Assembly (NCBI GenBank): GCA_002495675.1
Contig: DAGH01000015.1
Location: 1 to 15,086 of the forward strand
Length of the DNA: 15,086 nucleotides
Source: Euryarchaeota archaeon UBA182
GTDB taxonomy: Archaea; Thermoplasmatota; Poseidoniia; Poseidoniales; Thalassarchaeaceae
Direction of reading: 5' to 3'
The stretch's first letter is position 1, and each line of letters begins with the position of its first letter. Under the pieces are notes generated by a model. It did not search any database and had not been told where the DNA came from. It was given only the letters and a program-made list of their open reading frames with translations. Made by a program: the position numbers and the translations under genes. Positions 13,423-15,086 of this stretch are shown one piece after another.

Positions 13423-15086
13423 ATGGCGAAGATCGGCGGATGGGGCCTCCCAAAGACCAAACGCTCAGAGGCGCCATTTTACACTAAGAACCAGATAGTC
13501 ACGGTTTTCGACCAGGTAGCTGTCTTGCTAGAATTGGATGGCGCGAACCTATTCCGTGTTAGAGCATACCAAAACGCCAGCAGGGCACTGGGGCAATTGG
13601 AAAAGAACCTGTTCGAGCTGGTGAAATCAGAAACACTGACCCAAACCAAAGGAATAGGAAAGGGACTGGCATCCCTCGTCAAAGATATCGTGATGACGGG
13701 CGAATGGGGGAAGTTAAACGATCTCTACGACAAAGTCCCTCCCGGACTCGTAGAGATGGTTGGTATACCTGGCCTAGGCCCCAAGAGGGCTAGAATACTG
13801 TACGAGGAGTTAGAGGTTAGCACCGTGGAGGGTCTGAAATCAGCGTGCGAACAAAACCTTGTGGCAGAACTACAGGGTTTTGGGGCCAAGAGCCAAAAAA
13901 AATACTTGGATGGCATCGATTTGCTAAGGAGGAACCAAGGAAGATCTAGGTTAGATGTCGGGCTTGGCTTTGGTCTAGCCCTGAAAAAAAGAGTATCAGG
14001 AATTCCAGGGGTAGTACAAGTTGAACTAGCTGGGAGTGCACGTAGAAGAAAGGAAACAATCGGTGATTTGGATTTGGTCGTATCCGCGACTCCAGAAAAC
14101 CAAAAATTCGTGATTGAGTCTGTGTTGAATCTTCCTGGTATTGCCGATGTAAAAGGAGCAGGGGAATCCAAGGTAAGCCTAATTCTTGAACAAAGCGTGT
14201 TGGTTTCTGATACCTCAGGGGGAAAGTTAGATCACTCTCTGTCAGAGACTATCATGAATAGAGCCGAAGATTCTACAATTGATGCCCAAATAAGGGTCGT
14301 CTCTCCTGAGATGTTCCCATTCACGCTCGCTTATTTTACCGGCTCGAAGGAGCATAACATTAGGATGAGACAACTCGCAATCGACAAGGGCCTGAGGCTC
14401 AATGAATTCGGGCTGATGCCAGAGACGGACATTGAGGGTCTAGTGGGAATCGATGCAGCCAAATACAGCCTGAGTTGTGTTGATGAAGCTCAAATATACC
14501 ATCATCTGGGTCTTGACTGGGTGACTCCAGAATTAAGAGAGGACAGTGGAGAGATAGAAGCGGCTTTGTCAAAGTCCATTCCAAATCTAGTTGAGGTTTC
14601 ATCAATTCGTGGAGCGCTCCATAACCACACCACAGCATCCGATGGACAAAACACACTAGAAGAAATGGCTGATGAAGCTCGGAGGCTAGGCTGGGAATAC
14701 ATCGGAATCGCAGACCACTCCCCGGCTCTAAGAATTGGAGGGAGGAGCATCGGAGTCGACCCAGATGCCGTGGAGATCCAAGCCGGCGAAATTACTTCCT
14801 ACAATGAAAAAATGGAGGATCAGGGAGACATTTTCAGGGTCTTTCATGGGAGTGAGTGTGACATATTACCGGATGGTAAATTGGACTATTCGGAGGATGT
14901 GAGGGGAAAGTTCCACCATGTGATAGGCTCAGTTCACGCTATCAATACCTGGAAGTCGAGGGATGAACAAGTGAATACCGATGCAATCATAACCGCGATT
15001 GAAGATCCTTCTTTCACAGTTCTGGGACATCCGACTGGGCGGGTTTTGCAGGTAAGGGAAGGATTTCCTGTAGACATGCTTCAAGT
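13423..15086 (+). CDS. polX: Family-X DNA polymerase with PHP domain (PolX), 3' end missing
   Basis: An open frame of 554 codons running off the window; complete PolX proteins are about 570 residues, so only a short tail is missing. Bacterial and archaeal PolX fills gaps in base excision repair, and its PHP domain gives metal-dependent 3'-5' exonuclease or AP-endonuclease activity. The order is: 8-kDa-like and helix-hairpin-helix region with GIGKG (77-81) and GIPGLGPKRA (114-123), the nucleotidyltransferase motif GS...GDLDLV with Asp215 and Asp217 (204-219), FTGSKEHN (304-311), then the PHP domain with HNH (400-402), Asp407, ADHS (430-433), Glu478, His505 and GHPTGR (535-540). The third polymerase carboxylate seems to be Gln289 (IDAQIRVV, where relatives have VDLRVV), after an extra segment at about 257-286. 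The ATG has GGAG four bases upstream. The gene is divergent from the small membrane protein. Confidence 0.92.
   Translation, partial: MAKIGGWGLPKTKRSEAPFYTKNQIVTVFDQVAVLLELDGANLFRVRAYQNASRALGQLEKNLFELVKSETLTQTKGIGKGLASLVKDIVMTGEWGKLNDLYDKVPPGLVEMVGIPGLGPKRARILYEELEVSTVEGLKSACEQNLVAELQGFGAKSQKKYLDGIDLLRRNQGRSRLDVGLGFGLALKKRVSGIPGVVQVELAGSARRRKETIGDLDLVVSATPENQKFVIESVLNLPGIADVKGAGESKVSLILEQSVLVSDTSGGKLDHSLSETIMNRAEDSTIDAQIRVVSPEMFPFTLAYFTGSKEHNIRMRQLAIDKGLRLNEFGLMPETDIEGLVGIDAAKYSLSCVDEAQIYHHLGLDWVTPELREDSGEIEAALSKSIPNLVEVSSIRGALHNHTTASDGQNTLEEMADEARRLGWEYIGIADHSPALRIGGRSIGVDPDAVEIQAGEITSYNEKMEDQGDIFRVFHGSECDILPDGKLDYSEDVRGKFHHVIGSVHAINTWKSRDEQVNTDAIITAIEDPSFTVLGHPTGRVLQVREGFPVDMLQ

Noticed and set aside
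13725..14171. Antisense frame of 148 codons inside polX
   Set aside because: No recognisable domain and fully covered by the well-supported polX frame.

Overview
The window looks like a piece of an archaeal chromosome, most likely a marine planktonic euryarchaeon of the Poseidoniales (Marine Group II) type. Three things point to archaea: an archaeal-type FAD synthetase (RibL) beside an archaeal-type DHBP synthase (RibB), TATA-like boxes about 33-40 bases upstream of start codons, and a T-rich tract ending the left-hand operon. The narrower lineage is an inference from gene style (surface subtilase, lipoprotein, membrane pyrophosphatase, PolX, mixed archaeal and bacterial enzymes). No rRNA, tRNA, CRISPR array or insertion sequence was seen. 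Coding density is very high and no gap between genes reaches 300 bases.

Positions 1-4751, minus strand: a tightly packed, probably single-transcript operon. It reads ribB (DHBP synthase), ribL (FAD synthetase), ribE (bacterial-type riboflavin synthase), ribH (lumazine synthase), trxB (thioredoxin reductase), a small membrane protein and a MoeZ/MOCS3-like E1 enzyme with a rhodanese domain. Junctions are abutting, overlapping or a few bases long; the exception is trxB, whose preferred start lies about 70 bases after ribH. The operon starts at a TATA-like site near 4784 and ends in a T-rich run at the left edge. It supplies late steps of riboflavin and FAD synthesis, then an FAD/NADPH disulfide reductase and a sulfur-activating enzyme.

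Positions 4833-8889, plus strand: a 1263-residue protein that joins a secreted subtilisin-like protease (signal peptide, I9-like propeptide, complete Asp/His/Asn/Ser set) to an AmpG-like major facilitator permease through one transmembrane helix and a charged linker. A small glutaredoxin follows, with its ribosome binding site inside the end of the fusion gene. The fusion is the most unusual object in the window.

Positions 8886-12585, minus strand: a K+-dependent-type membrane pyrophosphatase (hppA) with a clear TATA box and Shine-Dalgarno site, then a surface lipoprotein of unknown function, then an alpha/beta hydrolase whose stop codon shares a CTAG palindrome with the glutaredoxin stop.

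Positions 12710-15086: a small NifU C-terminal-type iron-sulfur protein (plus strand), a three-helix membrane protein (minus strand, convergent with it by one base), and a nearly complete family-X DNA polymerase with a PHP domain (plus strand) that runs off the right edge. The polymerase appears to lack the third catalytic aspartate of its nucleotidyltransferase domain and carries an insertion just before that site. Its upstream region holds a perfect 8-bp inverted repeat.
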